Part shown: positions 18,951-27,819 of the stretch, piece after piece
Position numbering within the stretch: the stretch's first letter is position 1
Layout: every line of letters begins with the position of its first letter
Source of the DNA: JAGVSR01 sp963708775
GTDB lineage: Bacteria > Pseudomonadota > Alphaproteobacteria > Rhizobiales > Hyphomicrobiaceae
DNA: 64,000 nucleotides
Assembly: GCA_963708775.1 (NCBI GenBank)
Contig: CAVPTI010000010.1
Span: forward strand, 372,001-436,000
Direction of reading: 5' to 3'
Program-made: the position numbers and the translations under genes
Notes under the pieces: model-generated
Told to the model about the DNA's origin: nothing
Databases searched by the model: none
What the model saw: only the letters and a program-made list of their open reading frames with translations

Positions 18951-19028
18951 CGCGGCGTTCGGAGTCCTTGCGATCCAATTCGGCCGCGTGCCATAGAACC
19001 CCTGAGCTCATTTTGACGGGGGACGTAG

Positions 19029-19578
19029 ATGGCCGAAAACGAAACGCCGACCGCACCGCCGTCGACCGTCGAGCGCCTGCTCGAGAACGCGATTTTCGCC
19101 AGCCGCTGGCTCCTGGCGCCGTTTTACTTGGGGCTTGCCCTGTCGATCGTTGTCGTGCTGATCAAGTTCATCGCAGAATTCTTCCACCTTGCGGTTCATG
19201 CTTTCACGGCCACCGAGTTCTGACGTCATTCTCGGCATCCTCGCCCTCGTCGATCTGACGCTGATGGGCTCGCTCCTCATCATCGTCATCTTTTCCGGCT
19301 ATGAGAATTTTGTCTCCAAGATCGACCACACCGGTCATAAGGACTGGCCCGAGTGGATGGGCACCATCGATTTCAGCGCTCTGAAACTGAAGCTGCTGTC
19401 GTCGATCGTCGCAATCTCCGCCGTCCACCTCTTGAAATCATTCATGGCCCTAAAGACGATCACGCCCGAGATGGAGAGATCTCTGTTCTGGCTCGTTGTC
19501 ATCCATCTTGTCTTCGTCGTCTCCAGTGTCCTTCTCGCACTCTCCGACCGCATCTCCGGCAAGCATGGCGAGAAGTAA
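19029..19578 (+). CDS. UPF0114/YqhA-family inner membrane protein (one frame break)
   Basis: This short membrane protein has four predicted helices and is characteristic of the TIGR00645/UPF0114 family. Family signatures are the N-terminal LENAIFASRWLLAPFYLGL and then VILGILALVDLTLMGSLL. The frame breaks at an extra T in 19218-19219. The first part stops at 19223, and reading one base out continues as TESDVILGIL to the TAA at 19576-19578. The repaired product is about 182 residues. The break is probably a sequencing indel. It is convergent with secA, sharing a bidirectional terminator. Function unknown. Confidence 0.87.
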
Positions 19579-19594
19579 ACTTTCGATAAGCGCC

Positions 19595-19626
19595 AAAAAA
19601 TCCCGGGTCCCTTCACCCGATTTTTT
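19595..19626. terminator. Bidirectional terminator between UPF0114 gene and secA
   Basis: The sequence AAAAAATCCCGGGT, loop CCCTTC, ACCCGATTTTTT forms a stem with a 2-base bulge. It has a run of T at each 3' end depending on strand, between convergent genes, which is the expected form of a shared intrinsic terminator. Confidence 0.8.
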
Positions 19627-19642
19627 ACTTGGATCCCTGCAC

Positions 19643-22610
19643 TCAATCCAGCTTCCCGTGGCACTGCTTGTATTTTTTGCCCGAGCCGCAAGGGCAGGGC
19701 GCGTTGCGCGCGACTTTGCCCCAGCTCGCAGGTGAAGACGGATCGGCCTCACCCTCGGACTTGCGCGTCTGTAACGGCATGCGCTTGGGTGCTTCAGCCA
19801 CCGCCGCACCGCCTCGACCGCGCGCGGCGATTGCCTTATCGATCATCCGGATCTCGTCTCGCAGTTCTTCCGGAAGGTCCCCCAATTCGTCGCGGCCCGT
19901 CGTGGCATCGATATGGTGCGCCTCCATGGGCGGCAGTTCGACCGGCTGCAACATCGGCTGCTCTTCGGCAGGAACAAGTGCGACGTTCATGAGCTGACCT
20001 GTCACAGCCTCACGCAGGCGCGCCAGCAATGATTCAAACAGCGTGAAGGCTTCGCTCTTATACTCGTTCAGCGGATCGCGCTGGCCGTAGGCACGGAAGC
20101 CGATCACCTGACGCAAATGCTCAAGCGACACGATGTGCTCGCGCCATAGTCCGTCAAGCGTGCGCAGCAAGACTTCCTTTTCTATCTGACGATAGAGGTC
20201 TGGTCCGAGTTCAGCTTCCTTCTCAGCCGCCCGCTTGTCGACGGCTTCGATCAGCCTCTCCTGGATCTCCTGATCCGCTATGCCTTCTTCCGCCGCCCAT
20301 TCGGTAATCGGCAGATCGAGATCAAAGATGCCGGAAATCGCTTCTCGCAAGCGTCTTGGTATCCCACTGTTCTGCGTAAGCCTTCTCAGGGATGTTTTTG
20401 GAAACCAGGTCCTGCACGACCTGATGGCGCAGTTCCTTCACGGTATCGGAAACGTCTTCTTCCGCCATGATGTCGATGCGCTGATCGAAAATGACCTTGC
20501 GCTGGTCGTTCATCACGTCGTCGTACTTCAGGATCTGTTTGCGAATGTCGAAGTTGCGCGCTTCGACCTTCTTCTGCGCCATCTCGAGCGACTTGTTCAT
20601 CCACGGATGCGTAATGGCTTCGCCCTCTTGAAGACCGAGGGTCTTCAGAATGCTCTCCATCTTGTCCGAGCCGAAAATGCGCATCAGGTCGTCATCGAGC
20701 GCCAGATAGAACTTAGAGCGGCCGGGGTCACCCTGCCGACCGGAACGGCCGCGCAACTGATTATCGATGCGCCGGCTCTCGTGCCGCTCCGTGCCGATGA
20801 CGAACAAACCACCCGCTTCGAGCGCAAGCTTTTTCTTCTCCGCCACGTCCACTACAATAACGTCCCGCTGACGCGCAATCTCCGCTTCGTCCGGCTCTCT
20901 TCCGGCAGCCTTCTCTTCCTTGACCCAGTCACGAATGCGGTACTCGACGTTGCCACCAAGCTGAATGTCGGTTCCGCGGCCAGCCATGTTGGTGGCGATT
21001 GTCACCGCCCCGGGCACACCGGCCTGTGCGACGATCGACGCTTCTTGCTCGTGAAAGCGGGCGTTGAGCACCTGATGCGGAATTGGATCCCCTGACTTCA
21101 CCTTCGCCGCAGTATCGGAAAGGTAGCTTCCGATATCCTCGAAATAAGCCTTGATTTCGCTTTCCTTGGCACTGGTGAACCGCTGCGCCTGGTCCTTGAA
21201 GCGCTTGCCCAGCTCGGTGATGTATTTCTTGTCTTTCAGCAGCGCCGACAGCTGTTCCGACTTCTCAATCGACGTGGTGCCGACGAGGCACGGCTGGCTC
21301 TTGCGGTGCGCATCCGCGATCGTCGCGACGATCGCGTCATACTTCTCTTTTTGCGTCCGGTAGATCTCGTCATCTTCATCCAGGCGAGACACCGGCAAGT
21401 TGGTAGGAATCTCGATAACTTCGAGGCCATAGATGTCGCCGAACTCCTGCGCTTCCGTCGAGGCCGTGCCGGTCATGCCGGCGAGCTTGTCATAAAGGCG
21501 GAAGTAGTTTTGGAACGTGATCGAGGCGAGCGTCTGGTTCTCCGGCTGGATCTCGACATGCTCTTTCGCCTCCAGCGCCTGATGCAGGCCTTCGGAGTAA
21601 CGGCGGCCCGGCATCATGCGGCCAGTAAACTCGTCGATAATGATCACTTCGCCAGATTTGACGATGTAATCCTTATCGCGTTGGAAAAGTTTGTGAGCCT
21701 TCAGCGCCTGGTTGACGTGATGTACGATCGTCACGTTTTCCACGTCATAGAGCGAGCCTTCGCGCAGAAGCCCAGCCTCGGATAGCAACTGTTCCATGCG
21801 CTCGTTACCAGTCTCGGTCAGCGAAACTTGCCGCTGCTTCTCGTCGAGCTCGAAATCTTCCGCGCTGAGGTTCGGGATCAGCTTGTCCACGGCGTTATAG
21901 AGATCCGCCTTGTCGTCGAGCGGACCAGAAATAATGAGCGGCGTGCGCGCCTCGTCGATGAGAATGCTGTCGACTTCATCCACGATAGCGAACGCATGTC
22001 CGCGCTGGACCATGTCGTCCTTGCGCATCTTCATGTTGTCGCGCAGATAGTCGAAGCCGAGCTCGTTGTTCGTCGCATACGTCACGTCGGCGTCGTAGGC
22101 AGCCTTACGCTGATCGTCGTCGAGGCCGTGGACGATCACGCCGACGGTGAGACCAAGGAACCGGTAGACCTGCCCCATCCATTCGGCGTCGCGGCGAGCA
22201 AGATAATCGTTCACGGTCACAACGTGAACGCCGTCACTGGCGATGGCATTCAGGTACACCGGCGCGGTAGCAACGAGTGTCTTGCCTTCACCGGTTTTCA
22301 TTTCAGCAATGTTGCCGTCGTGCAGAACCATGCCGCCGATCAGCTGCACGTCGAAGTGGCGCTGCCCGAGCGCACGCTTGGCAGCCTCCCTGACCGTTGC
22401 GAAGGCCGGCACGAGAAGGTCGTTAAGCGAAGCGCCGTTCTTATACTGCTCGCGGAACATCGCTGTCCGTGCCCGGAGATCTTCGTCGCTGAGACCCGCC
22501 AGTTCCGGCTCCAGCGCGTTGATCTCCTCCACCCTGGCGCGATAACCCTTGACCCTGCGGTCGCTGGACGTGCCGAAGATTTTCGCGGCGAGCGAGCTGA
22601 TAGACAGCAT
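19643..22610 (-). CDS. secA: SecA preprotein translocase ATPase (one frame break)
   Basis: SecA is the motor of the Sec pathway, pushing unfolded proteins through SecYEG. It has the DEAD-like motor with MKTGEGKTLVATAP (Walker A), VDEVDSILIDEARTPL, MTGTASTEA and the helicase C part RGRSGRQGDPGRSKF. It ends in the SEC-C zinc motif APCPCGSGKKYKQCH. The start ATG at 22610 (MLSISSLAAKIFG) matches the family N-terminus. The frame breaks near 20348, where an extra base after KTL ends the first part in SDFRHL. Reading one base out continues as REAISGIFDLDLPI to the end. The repaired protein is about 988 residues. SecA is essential, so the break is probably an assembly error. Confidence 0.95.
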
Positions 22611-23008
22611 GGAGATCAATGTCCTTAGAAGGGTGAGCCGACAGCTCTCCGAAAAAGCGCAAAACACGCGGCACACTTCGCCCGCACCGGGCAAGGAGCC
22701 GACGATCTATCGAAGATACGTCGTGCGGAAAAAGCTCGGGCGGGAGAGGCAACGCGTGCGCGGCTCTCCGGTTCACCGGCGAGACATAAGGATCGCGCCC
22801 CTTAATTGTCAACGCGCCACGCAGTCTTTCGCGATCTCTCGCATGCGCAATCGACGTCAGCACTCGTCATGCGCTTATCTCCAAAACTTAACTTGGCACA
22901 TCGGCAAGCCGGGGATATCCAGACGCGTGATGCGAGGCGCGGCAAGCGCCGCTGGGGTCGGTCTTGGCCGTCCTTCGACAAAACGATAGCCGAAAAGGAC
23001 GGGTTTTC
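22611..23008. other. 398-base intergenic region between divergent secA and parvulin gene
   Basis: Between the divergent starts I see only the secA promoter (22784-22812), a possible 5-bp hairpin GGCGC/GCGCC at 22936-22950, and a GGAAAAGGAC-like Shine-Dalgarno before the parvulin GTG. No RNA gene or coding sequence is evident. Confidence 0.55.
22784..22812 (-). promoter_or_regulatory. Candidate sigma-70 promoter of secA
   Basis: On the minus strand TTGACA (22812-22807) and TTATGT (22789-22784) are separated by exactly 17 bases. The -35 matches consensus fully and the -10 matches partly. It lies about 175 bases upstream of the secA ATG, leaving a long untranslated leader. The placement, strand and spacing fit a real promoter. 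Confidence 0.6.
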
Positions 23009-23941
23009 GTGAAGGTTTCTCAAGCTTTTCATGCAGTTGCATTGAGTGTTGGCATGCTGGGTGCCATCTCGGCTGCTGCAATCGCCGAAGACAAGGTGGT
23101 CGCTACCGTCAATGGACACGCGATCTCCGAGGCCGATCTGACCCTGGCAGAGGCCGAAATCGGCAACGAACTCGGAAACTTGCCCGAGGCGACCCGTCGT
23201 CGGGTCCTCGTGGAATTCATGATCGAGAACCAGCTGTTCGCGGAAGCCGCCGAAGCCGAGAAGTTAGGTTCGGGCCCTGATTTTGAGAAGCGCATGGCCT
23301 TCTGGCGCCAGCGTGCCTTGCGCGATGCCTACTTTGACAAGACCGTGAAAGCCAGCATCGGGGTAGAAGGCGCGCGTGCGATCTATGAAGACAAGGTCAA
23401 GCAACTGAAGCCGGAAGAAGAAGTTCAGGCCCGGCATATCTTGGTGGCGAGCGAGGATGAAGCAAAAAAGCTCATCGTGCGCGTTGAAGCCGGTGAAGAT
23501 TTCGCTCAGCTCGCCAAGGAAAACTCCGGCGACGCGGGTTCGAAGGAGCAGGGCGGCATGCTCGGCTTTTTCGGCAAGGGCCAGATGGTGCCACAGTTCG
23601 AAGAGGCTGCCTTCAACCTGAAAAAGGGTGATGTATCTAAGCCGGTGCAGAGCCAGTTCGGCTGGCACGTCATCAAAGTCGAGGATCGCCGCCAGAAGCC
23701 GCCGCCGTCGTTCGACGAGGTCAAGGATCGCCTGATCGGCTCCATGGTACAGTCGAAGGCGCAGAATATCGCCGGGGAGCTGCGCGGTAAGGCGAAGATC
23801 GATTACCTCGATCCCGAAATCAAAAAGATGGCCGAAGAAGATGCCAAGAAGCAGGCGGAGGCTCAGGCCGTCATGAAAAAGCAGATAGAAGACGCCGCCG
23901 CTGCCGCCTCCGGCAAAGCCGCCACAGAAGAGAACAAGTAA
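23009..23941 (+). CDS. Periplasmic parvulin-type peptidyl-prolyl cis-trans isomerase
   Basis: This 310-residue exported protein has a signal peptide (about 1-26, ending SAAAIA) and an N-terminal SurA-like helical region (VNGHAISEADL). One parvulin domain follows (about 135-230, with QARHILVASEDEAKKL, GFFGKGQMVP and QSQFGWHVIKVED). The charged Lys/Ala-rich tail may be flexible. The GTG start at 23009 has AAAGGA about nine bases upstream. Such proteins assist folding of outer-membrane proteins in the periplasm. Confidence 0.9.
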   Translation: MKVSQAFHAVALSVGMLGAISAAAIAEDKVVATVNGHAISEADLTLAEAEIGNELGNLPEATRRRVLVEFMIENQLFAEAAEAEKLGSGPDFEKRMAFWRQRALRDAYFDKTVKASIGVEGARAIYEDKVKQLKPEEEVQARHILVASEDEAKKLIVRVEAGEDFAQLAKENSGDAGSKEQGGMLGFFGKGQMVPQFEEAAFNLKKGDVSKPVQSQFGWHVIKVEDRRQKPPPSFDEVKDRLIGSMVQSKAQNIAGELRGKAKIDYLDPEIKKMAEEDAKKQAEAQAVMKKQIEDAAAAASGKAATEENK

Positions 23942-23972
23942 CGGTCTTCATCTTCTGATAGTCAATCGACTG

Positions 23973-24009
23973 ATTAGGCCGCTTGCATCCAAGCGGCCTA
24001 ATTGCTTTT
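23973..24009 (+). terminator. Intrinsic terminator after parvulin gene
   Basis: A perfect 12-bp stem ATTAGGCCGCTT/AAGCGGCCTAAT closes a 6-base loop (GCATCC) and is followed by TGCTTTT. It sits 32 bases after the stop codon. Confidence 0.9.
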
Positions 24010-24047
24010 AAGCGACATGATCTCTCTATTTTCCTAATCGGTGCTCC

Positions 24048-25295
24048 ATGGCCAAAACTGCTAAAGTCTCACCGTTCGCACCCAAAAGCCTACCGAAACT
24101 GGCGCCGCTAGCCGGGGTCCGCTTTGCCACCGCCGAGGCCGGCATCCGCTACAAGAACCGCACGGACTTGATGGTCGCCGTCATGGACGAGGGAACCACG
24201 GCTGCCGGTGTTCTCACCCAGTCGAAGACCTGCTCGGCGCCTGTACTGTGGTGCCGCAGAAGTCTGAAGCATGGGACGGCGCGGATACTTGTCGTCAACT
24301 CGGGCAATGCAAACGCCTTTACCGGTATGAAAGGCAGCGCTGCTGTCGAGGCCACCGCGAGCGCCGCCGCCGCAGCCGTCGGCTGCAAGGAGAAGGATGT
24401 TTACATCGCGTCCACGGGTGTGATCGGCGAACCGCTCGACCCATCAAAGTTCACCAATCTGATCGGCGGTCTTGCGACGTCCGCCGAACCCGATGCGTTC
24501 GAAGCCGCCGCCCGCGCGATAATGACCACCGATACCTACCCAAAGCTCGCCTCGCGCACAGCGGTGATCGGCGAAACCTCTGTTACGATCAATGGCTTCT
24601 GCAAAGGCGCCGGCATGATCGCCCCCGACATGGCGACCATGCTCTGCTTCATCTTCACTGACGCAGCCATCGCCGCCGATGTGCTCCAGGACCTCCTGAA
24701 CGAACACGTCAAAACAACCTTTAACTCCATGACCATCGATGGCGACACGTCCACCTCGGACACGTGCCTCGTTTTTGCCACCGGCACCGCAGCCGCTCGC
24801 GGCCAGAAGCCGATCACAAAAACGAAATCCAAACGCCTCAAGGATTTCAGCAACGCCCTGCAGGACTTGATGCGCGATTTGGCCATGCAGGTTGCCAAAG
24901 ACGGCGAAGGCATTTCGAAATTCGTGACCTTCATCGTCGAAGGTGCGGAAAGCGAGGGCGCCGCGCGCAAAATTGCACTTTCCTGCGCCAACTCGCCCAT
25001 CCTCAAGACCGCCATTGCCGGGGAAGACCCGAACTGGGGCCGTGTCATCATGGCGGTCGGAAAATCTGGTGAAGCCGCCGATCGCGACCAGCTCGCGATC
25101 TGGTTTGGCGAGCACTGCGTGGCGCGCAATGGAGAACGGGCCGATGAATACGACGAACCCACGCTCGCCAAGTACATGAAGAACTCCGAGCTCACGATCC
25201 GCATCGATGCCGGTGTCGGCAAGGCTTCGGCCACAGTGTGGACCTGCGATCTCACCCACGACTATGTCTCAATCAACGCTGACTACCGCAGCTAG
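24048..25295 (+). CDS. argJ: Glutamate N-acetyltransferase / amino-acid acetyltransferase
   Basis: ArgJ transfers acetyl from N2-acetylornithine to glutamate in the cyclic arginine pathway and may also act as acetylglutamate synthase. The product is 415 residues, synthesised as a precursor that self-cleaves. The cleavage site MATMLCF is intact, with nucleophile Thr197. Other family blocks are KGAGMIAPDMA, TMTIDGDTSTSDT and GEDPNWGRVIMAVG. The gene is followed by an 8-base gap before a TPMT-like methyltransferase. Confidence 0.96.
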   Translation: MAKTAKVSPFAPKSLPKLAPLAGVRFATAEAGIRYKNRTDLMVAVMDEGTTAAGVLTQSKTCSAPVLWCRRSLKHGTARILVVNSGNANAFTGMKGSAAVEATASAAAAAVGCKEKDVYIASTGVIGEPLDPSKFTNLIGGLATSAEPDAFEAAARAIMTTDTYPKLASRTAVIGETSVTINGFCKGAGMIAPDMATMLCFIFTDAAIAADVLQDLLNEHVKTTFNSMTIDGDTSTSDTCLVFATGTAAARGQKPITKTKSKRLKDFSNALQDLMRDLAMQVAKDGEGISKFVTFIVEGAESEGAARKIALSCANSPILKTAIAGEDPNWGRVIMAVGKSGEAADRDQLAIWFGEHCVARNGERADEYDEPTLAKYMKNSELTIRIDAGVGKASATVWTCDLTHDYVSINADYRS

Positions 25296-25303
25296 GAGCG
25301 GGC

Positions 25304-25960
25304 ATGGATCATTCGTTCTGGCTCGAACGCTGGCAGAAGGCCGACATCGGCTTCCACCAAGCTGCTGCACATGATCTGCTCGAACGTCATTGGCCGGCAC
25401 TCGGTGTGAACAAAGGCGCGCAGATCCATGTGCCCTTGTGCGGCAAGAGCCTCGACATGGTCTGGCTTGCTGAGCACGGCCATACCGTCATCGGAACGGA
25501 GTTGGCGGAGATCGCGGTGGATCAATTCTTCGCCGAGCGTTCGCGCGCGCCAGCCGCCGTTGCCAGCAGCGATTTCACCGTCAAGCGCGCAGGGCCATAT
25601 GAGATCTGGTGCGGCGATCACCTGCAGCTCGATCCGGACGTCACGCGTCGCATCGGCGGCGTTTTCGATCGCGCTGCCCTCGTCGCCATGCCCCGAGTGA
25701 TGCAGAAAGATTATTCTGAAAAGCTCGCCTCCCTGACGCCCACAGGCGTGCCCGTGCTGCTTGTCACTCTCGACTACGATCCCTCGGAGATGGACGGTCC
25801 GCCTTTCCCCATCTCACCGCAGCAAGTCCAGGAACTTTTTGGGCAAAACTTCCGCCTCACGCTGCTCGAAAAGCGCGACGGCCTGTCCACCAGTCAAAAC
25901 CTCAGAAGGCGCGGCGTGTCTCGGCTCGATGAGGCCGCCTGGAAACTGGTGCGGCGCTGA
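25304..25960 (+). CDS. Thiopurine S-methyltransferase family protein
   Basis: This 218-residue TPMT-like SAM-dependent methyltransferase has the family opening FWLERWQKADIGFHQ, the substrate segment VPLCGKSLDMVWLAEHGH, and GGVFDRAALVAMP. Bacterial members methylate tellurite, selenite or thiols; the substrate here is not known. It begins 8 bases after argJ, and its stop codon overlaps the start of the mutT gene by one base (TGATG at 25958-25962), so the three are likely co-transcribed. Confidence 0.9.
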   Translation: MDHSFWLERWQKADIGFHQAAAHDLLERHWPALGVNKGAQIHVPLCGKSLDMVWLAEHGHTVIGTELAEIAVDQFFAERSRAPAAVASSDFTVKRAGPYEIWCGDHLQLDPDVTRRIGGVFDRAALVAMPRVMQKDYSEKLASLTPTGVPVLLVTLDYDPSEMDGPPFPISPQQVQELFGQNFRLTLLEKRDGLSTSQNLRRRGVSRLDEAAWKLVRR

Positions 25961-26385
25961 TGGACCCGTCCACTCCTTTAGAACGACAACTCCTGTTCGT
26001 CGTCGCAGCCGCCCTCGTGGATCGCGATAACCGCGTCCTGATCGCGGAGCGTCCGGCTGGCAAATCTCTGGCAGGTCTCTGGGAGTTTCCAGGCGGAAAA
26101 CTTGGCCCCGGCGAAACGCCTGAGGAAGCACTCGTCCGCGAATTGAAGGAAGAACTCGACATCGACGTCTGTCTGACATGTCTCGCTCCGTTCACATTCG
26201 CAAGTCACACCTACGAGACGTTCCACCTCATGATGCCGCTTTATCTTTGCCGCAACTGGGATGGCGAAATCAGCCCGCGTGAAGGTCAACGCGTGAAATG
26301 GGTGCGGGCGTCAAAGTTGACTGACTACCCCATGCCGCCCGCGGACCTGCCTTTGATCCCGTTCCTCCGCGATCTCTTGGGCTGA
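25960..26385 (+). CDS. mutT: MutT-like Nudix (deoxy)nucleoside triphosphate pyrophosphohydrolase
   Basis: This 141-residue Nudix hydrolase has a complete Nudix box at 45-68 (GGKLGPGETPEEALVREL, then KEELDI). The overall length and the C-terminal LTDYPMPPADLPLIPFL fit MutT/8-oxo-dGTPase. It overlaps the preceding methyltransferase stop by one base. It is convergent with the PilZ gene, whose 3' end overlaps it by about 61 bases. Confidence 0.92.
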   Translation: MDPSTPLERQLLFVVAAALVDRDNRVLIAERPAGKSLAGLWEFPGGKLGPGETPEEALVRELKEELDIDVCLTCLAPFTFASHTYETFHLMMPLYLCRNWDGEISPREGQRVKWVRASKLTDYPMPPADLPLIPFLRDLLG

Positions 26386-27050
26386 TATCCCCGGAACGCC
26401 TCGTCAGGCAAACCAGCCCGCGCTTGCAAGACAACCTCCGCAACATCATCTGCAGGGTCTGAATTTGAAACGATCGGCTCGTCGGCTGGCGCCGATGTGG
26501 CCATGGGAGCAGCGTCGGCGGCGGGTATCTTGCGCGCAAGCGTGGCGAGGCTCGACCAGAGCTGAAGCGGCAGCCGCCTATGCATGGGTTCGACAGCAAC
26601 CGGGCGCTCCGCCTCGGCTCGATCGGCTATCGACGTTAGAACCTTCTGGCGCAGATCCCGGCTGTTGATCACAGTCGTCGAGGGCGTTTCGCCGCGCGAG
26701 TCCCGCGGCGCATCGCCCGTCTCCTCCGAGATTGCAGGACCAGGATAGAGATGAGCCATCAGGCGCTCCCCGTCGGTCTGGTTCAGGAAGCGCACCCCGA
26801 CACTACTGGGACCCTGGTGGCGGATCTCGCAAACCATTGTGTATGGGGCGCCCTCGATGCTTAGGCGGAAACTGCGCGACGGCACCGCCGCGCCTGCAAA
26901 TTCCACGAGTGCGCCTGCATTGGAGAGGTTGGTCACTGTGCAAGCGATCGCCGATCCGCCGGGAAGCGTGGCATGCGCCGCGCGCGACATCTCTCGGCGC
27001 CCGAATTGGCGGCGCTGAAGAGGACCTGAAGCGGCAGCGTCTGTGGACAT
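26325..27050 (-). CDS. PilZ-domain protein (candidate c-di-GMP binder)
   Basis: This 241-residue protein has an N-terminal PilZ domain carrying both c-di-GMP signatures: RRQFGRRE, which fits RxxxR, and NLSNAGA (the [D/N]xSxxG motif). The C-terminal 140 residues are Arg/Ala/Pro-rich, with no recognisable domain. Its 3' end overlaps convergent mutT by about 60 bases. This overlap is unusual but possible, so the C-terminus could be shorter in reality. Confidence 0.8.
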   Translation of the reverse strand: MSTDAAASGPLQRRQFGRREMSRAAHATLPGGSAIACTVTNLSNAGALVEFAGAAVPSRSFRLSIEGAPYTMVCEIRHQGPSSVGVRFLNQTDGERLMAHLYPGPAISEETGDAPRDSRGETPSTTVINSRDLRQKVLTSIADRAEAERPVAVEPMHRRLPLQLWSSLATLARKIPAADAAPMATSAPADEPIVSNSDPADDVAEVVLQARAGLPDEAFRGYQPKRSRRNGIKGRSAGGMG

Positions 27051-27121
27051 GTTTCCGTGCGAGGATGAAGAGTGAACGAGCCTTTAATGTATGCCCGCAA
27101 CAGTTTCCGGGTCGTAAACTC

Positions 27122-27619
27122 TCATCCCGGCCGTCGCGCGATCATGAACCAGCTTGGCCCGACAGCGCGATCGTTCCAAATCCTCTGCCATACGAACCCG
27201 GCCTTCTCATACGCTCTGACGGCCGCTTCGTTACGTATCGAAGCGAACACACACACCGCGGTTGCCAAAGTTGTTGAAAACACTTCCGATTTAAGCAAAT
27301 CCAGCGCCTTAAGGCCAACGCCCTGACCGCGATATGCGGCTGACGCGATGAAGAGATCGAGATCCCATGTCCCGGGCTCCAGGTCCTCCGGCAGGTCGTC
27401 CCCCCACAGCGCGGCGTCGATAGCGTGGCAGTAACCCACAGCCTCTCCATTTGCCTCGATGATCCGGCAAACGGCCGACGTGGATTGCAGCGCAATCTGC
27501 ACTTCTGCCGCCGTCGCCGACGCCGGCCCCCACCAAGTTTCGATCTCCGGCTGCCGCAGCCAGGCCCGGATGCGGTCGAGATCGCCTTGCGTCACGGGGC
27601 GGAGTGTAATGTGGGTCAA
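27122..27619 (-). CDS. GNAT family N-acetyltransferase, AAC(6')-like
   Basis: This 165-residue protein has an N-terminal LRPVTQGDLDRIRAWLRQPE and a TWWGPAS block like aminoglycoside 6'-N-acetyltransferases and other W-rich GNATs. The acetyl-CoA binding A-motif is AYRGQGVGLKALDL. The C-terminus has RNEAAVRAYEKAGF. The substrate is unknown, and similarity to AAC(6') does not demonstrate resistance. The start is a TTG at 27619 without a clear Shine-Dalgarno. Confidence 0.8.
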   Translation of the reverse strand: MTHITLRPVTQGDLDRIRAWLRQPEIETWWGPASATAAEVQIALQSTSAVCRIIEANGEAVGYCHAIDAALWGDDLPEDLEPGTWDLDLFIASAAYRGQGVGLKALDLLKSEVFSTTLATAVCVFASIRNEAAVRAYEKAGFVWQRIWNDRAVGPSWFMIARRPG

Positions 27620-27819
27620 GTGGAGCGGTGCCTTTGCTCGCAGCGACTATTCCGCATAAGTTTCAGGCAAACGGCCTGGATGGGGAACTCGGCCGCACGT
27701 CGCGACCTCCCGCTCGCGATGCAAAGCAGCTAAGTTGCGCTCGCTCAAGACTTTCGCGCCTGAAAAATCCCGCGACCGATTTGTTGCCTACGGCGCCAGC
27801 AGGACTTTGACTTTCCGAC

